Below, in pieces: positions 13,297 to 13,349 of a stretch of 13,349 nt of DNA. The stretch is from Prevotella sp. GTDB lineage: Bacteria; Bacteroidota; Bacteroidia; Bacteroidales; Bacteroidaceae. Where the stretch lies: positions 1-13,349 of the forward strand of contig JAFLSH010000049.1 in NCBI GenBank assembly GCA_022511055.1. Direction: 5' to 3'. The first letter of the stretch is position 1, and each line of letters opens with the position of its first letter. The notes below the pieces were generated by a model that had not been told where the DNA came from, ran no database searches, and saw only the letters and a list, made by a program, of their open reading frames with translations. The position numbers were made by a program, and so were the translations under genes.

Positions 13297-13349
13297 CCAA
13301 ATGTTCTACCCGAAATTTTCGTAACTCGGCACTTTAGTCACAAAACTCA

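Larger units (their letters stand above)
12870..13349. other. Gene-free, repeat-rich right end of about 480 bp
   Basis: No gene on either strand is credible here: a 67-codon frame at 13121-13324 starts at a TTG and its Leu/Glu/Lys tail only reads the GGAGTTAAR repeat. There is no TAnnTTTG box on either strand. The stretch holds, in order, a C-rich repeat arm (12909-12931), a small TCAGCA / TGCTGA hairpin (12969-12983), a tandem 19-mer (12988-13025), a G-rich copy (13060-13081), the matching inverted arm (13147-13169), an alternating purine-pyrimidine tract (13198-13217), a UUCG hairpin (13215-13239) and 9-bp units (13241-13296). The density suggests the edge of an accessory or mobile region beyond the window. 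Confidence 0.65.

Noticed and set aside
13121..13324. 67-codon frame at the right end
   Set aside because: TTG start without promoter; the Leu-Lys-Glu heptad pattern is only the translation of the GGAGTTAAR units.
12870..13349. CRISPR array or tRNA in the repeat-rich end
   Set aside because: Repeats are of different kinds, not a single unit with regular unique spacers; no cloverleaf-like sequence seen.

Overview
The window looks like chromosomal DNA of a Bacteroidota bacterium, most probably of the Prevotella/Bacteroides group. The reasons are the repeated Bacteroidota-type -7 promoter box (TAnnTTTG, often with a TTG/TTTG -33 box about 19-20 nt upstream), the absence of strong Shine-Dalgarno sites, a secreted S8 protease with a Por/type IX secretion C-terminal domain, a class 1B PyrK-PyrD dihydroorotate dehydrogenase, and a short XRE regulator and a small secreted helical protein of types I associate with these genera. 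Genes are GC-rich and intergenic DNA is very AT-rich.

Layout from left to right. (1) Minus strand: a secreted subtilisin-like protease (36-2177), preceded by a small secreted helical protein (2247-2618). The intrinsic terminator of the small gene overlaps the protease promoter, whose -7 box sits only 5 nt before the protease ATG. (2) Plus strand: a SlyD-like FKBP prolyl isomerase with a Cys/His tail (2940-3542), then aroC (3563-4639). (3) A 174-bp gap holding a well-formed promoter, a predicted structured transcript of about 100 nt and a strong terminator: a candidate small RNA. (4) Minus strand: pyrK-pyrD, overlapping by 13 nt, with a perfect 9-bp dyad centred on the predicted pyrK transcription start; upstream of them an XRE regulator (6592-7059). 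(5) About 690 bp of AT-rich non-coding DNA (7147-7836) with repeated GTATTTATA sites and the holA terminator. (6) holA (minus) and a stand-alone HsdR-N/PD-(D/E)XK-like protein (plus), separated by 60 bp in which two -7 boxes face each other across a perfect 12-bp palindrome. (7) Minus strand: a NIF3-like metal protein followed by a coiled-coil/C4 zinc-ribbon protein. (8) Plus strand: a YbjQ/UPF0145 protein and an HI0933/YhiN-family flavoprotein in a tight operon. (9) About 480 bp of gene-free, repeat-rich DNA at the right edge (12870-13349): inverted G/C-rich repeats, a tandem 19-mer, an alternating purine-pyrimidine tract, a UUCG hairpin and tandem GGAGTTAAR units.

Most genes are core housekeeping: pyrimidine synthesis, the shikimate pathway, the replisome clamp loader and protein folding. 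I see no phage, transposase, CRISPR array, tRNA or rRNA. The parts least explained by known families are the candidate small RNA, the dyad at the pyrK promoter, the holA/HsdR-N bidirectional promoter with its nuclease-like protein, the GTATTTATA array and the repeat-rich right end. Promoter and terminator calls are by eye, and transcription starts are inferred from consensus spacing.
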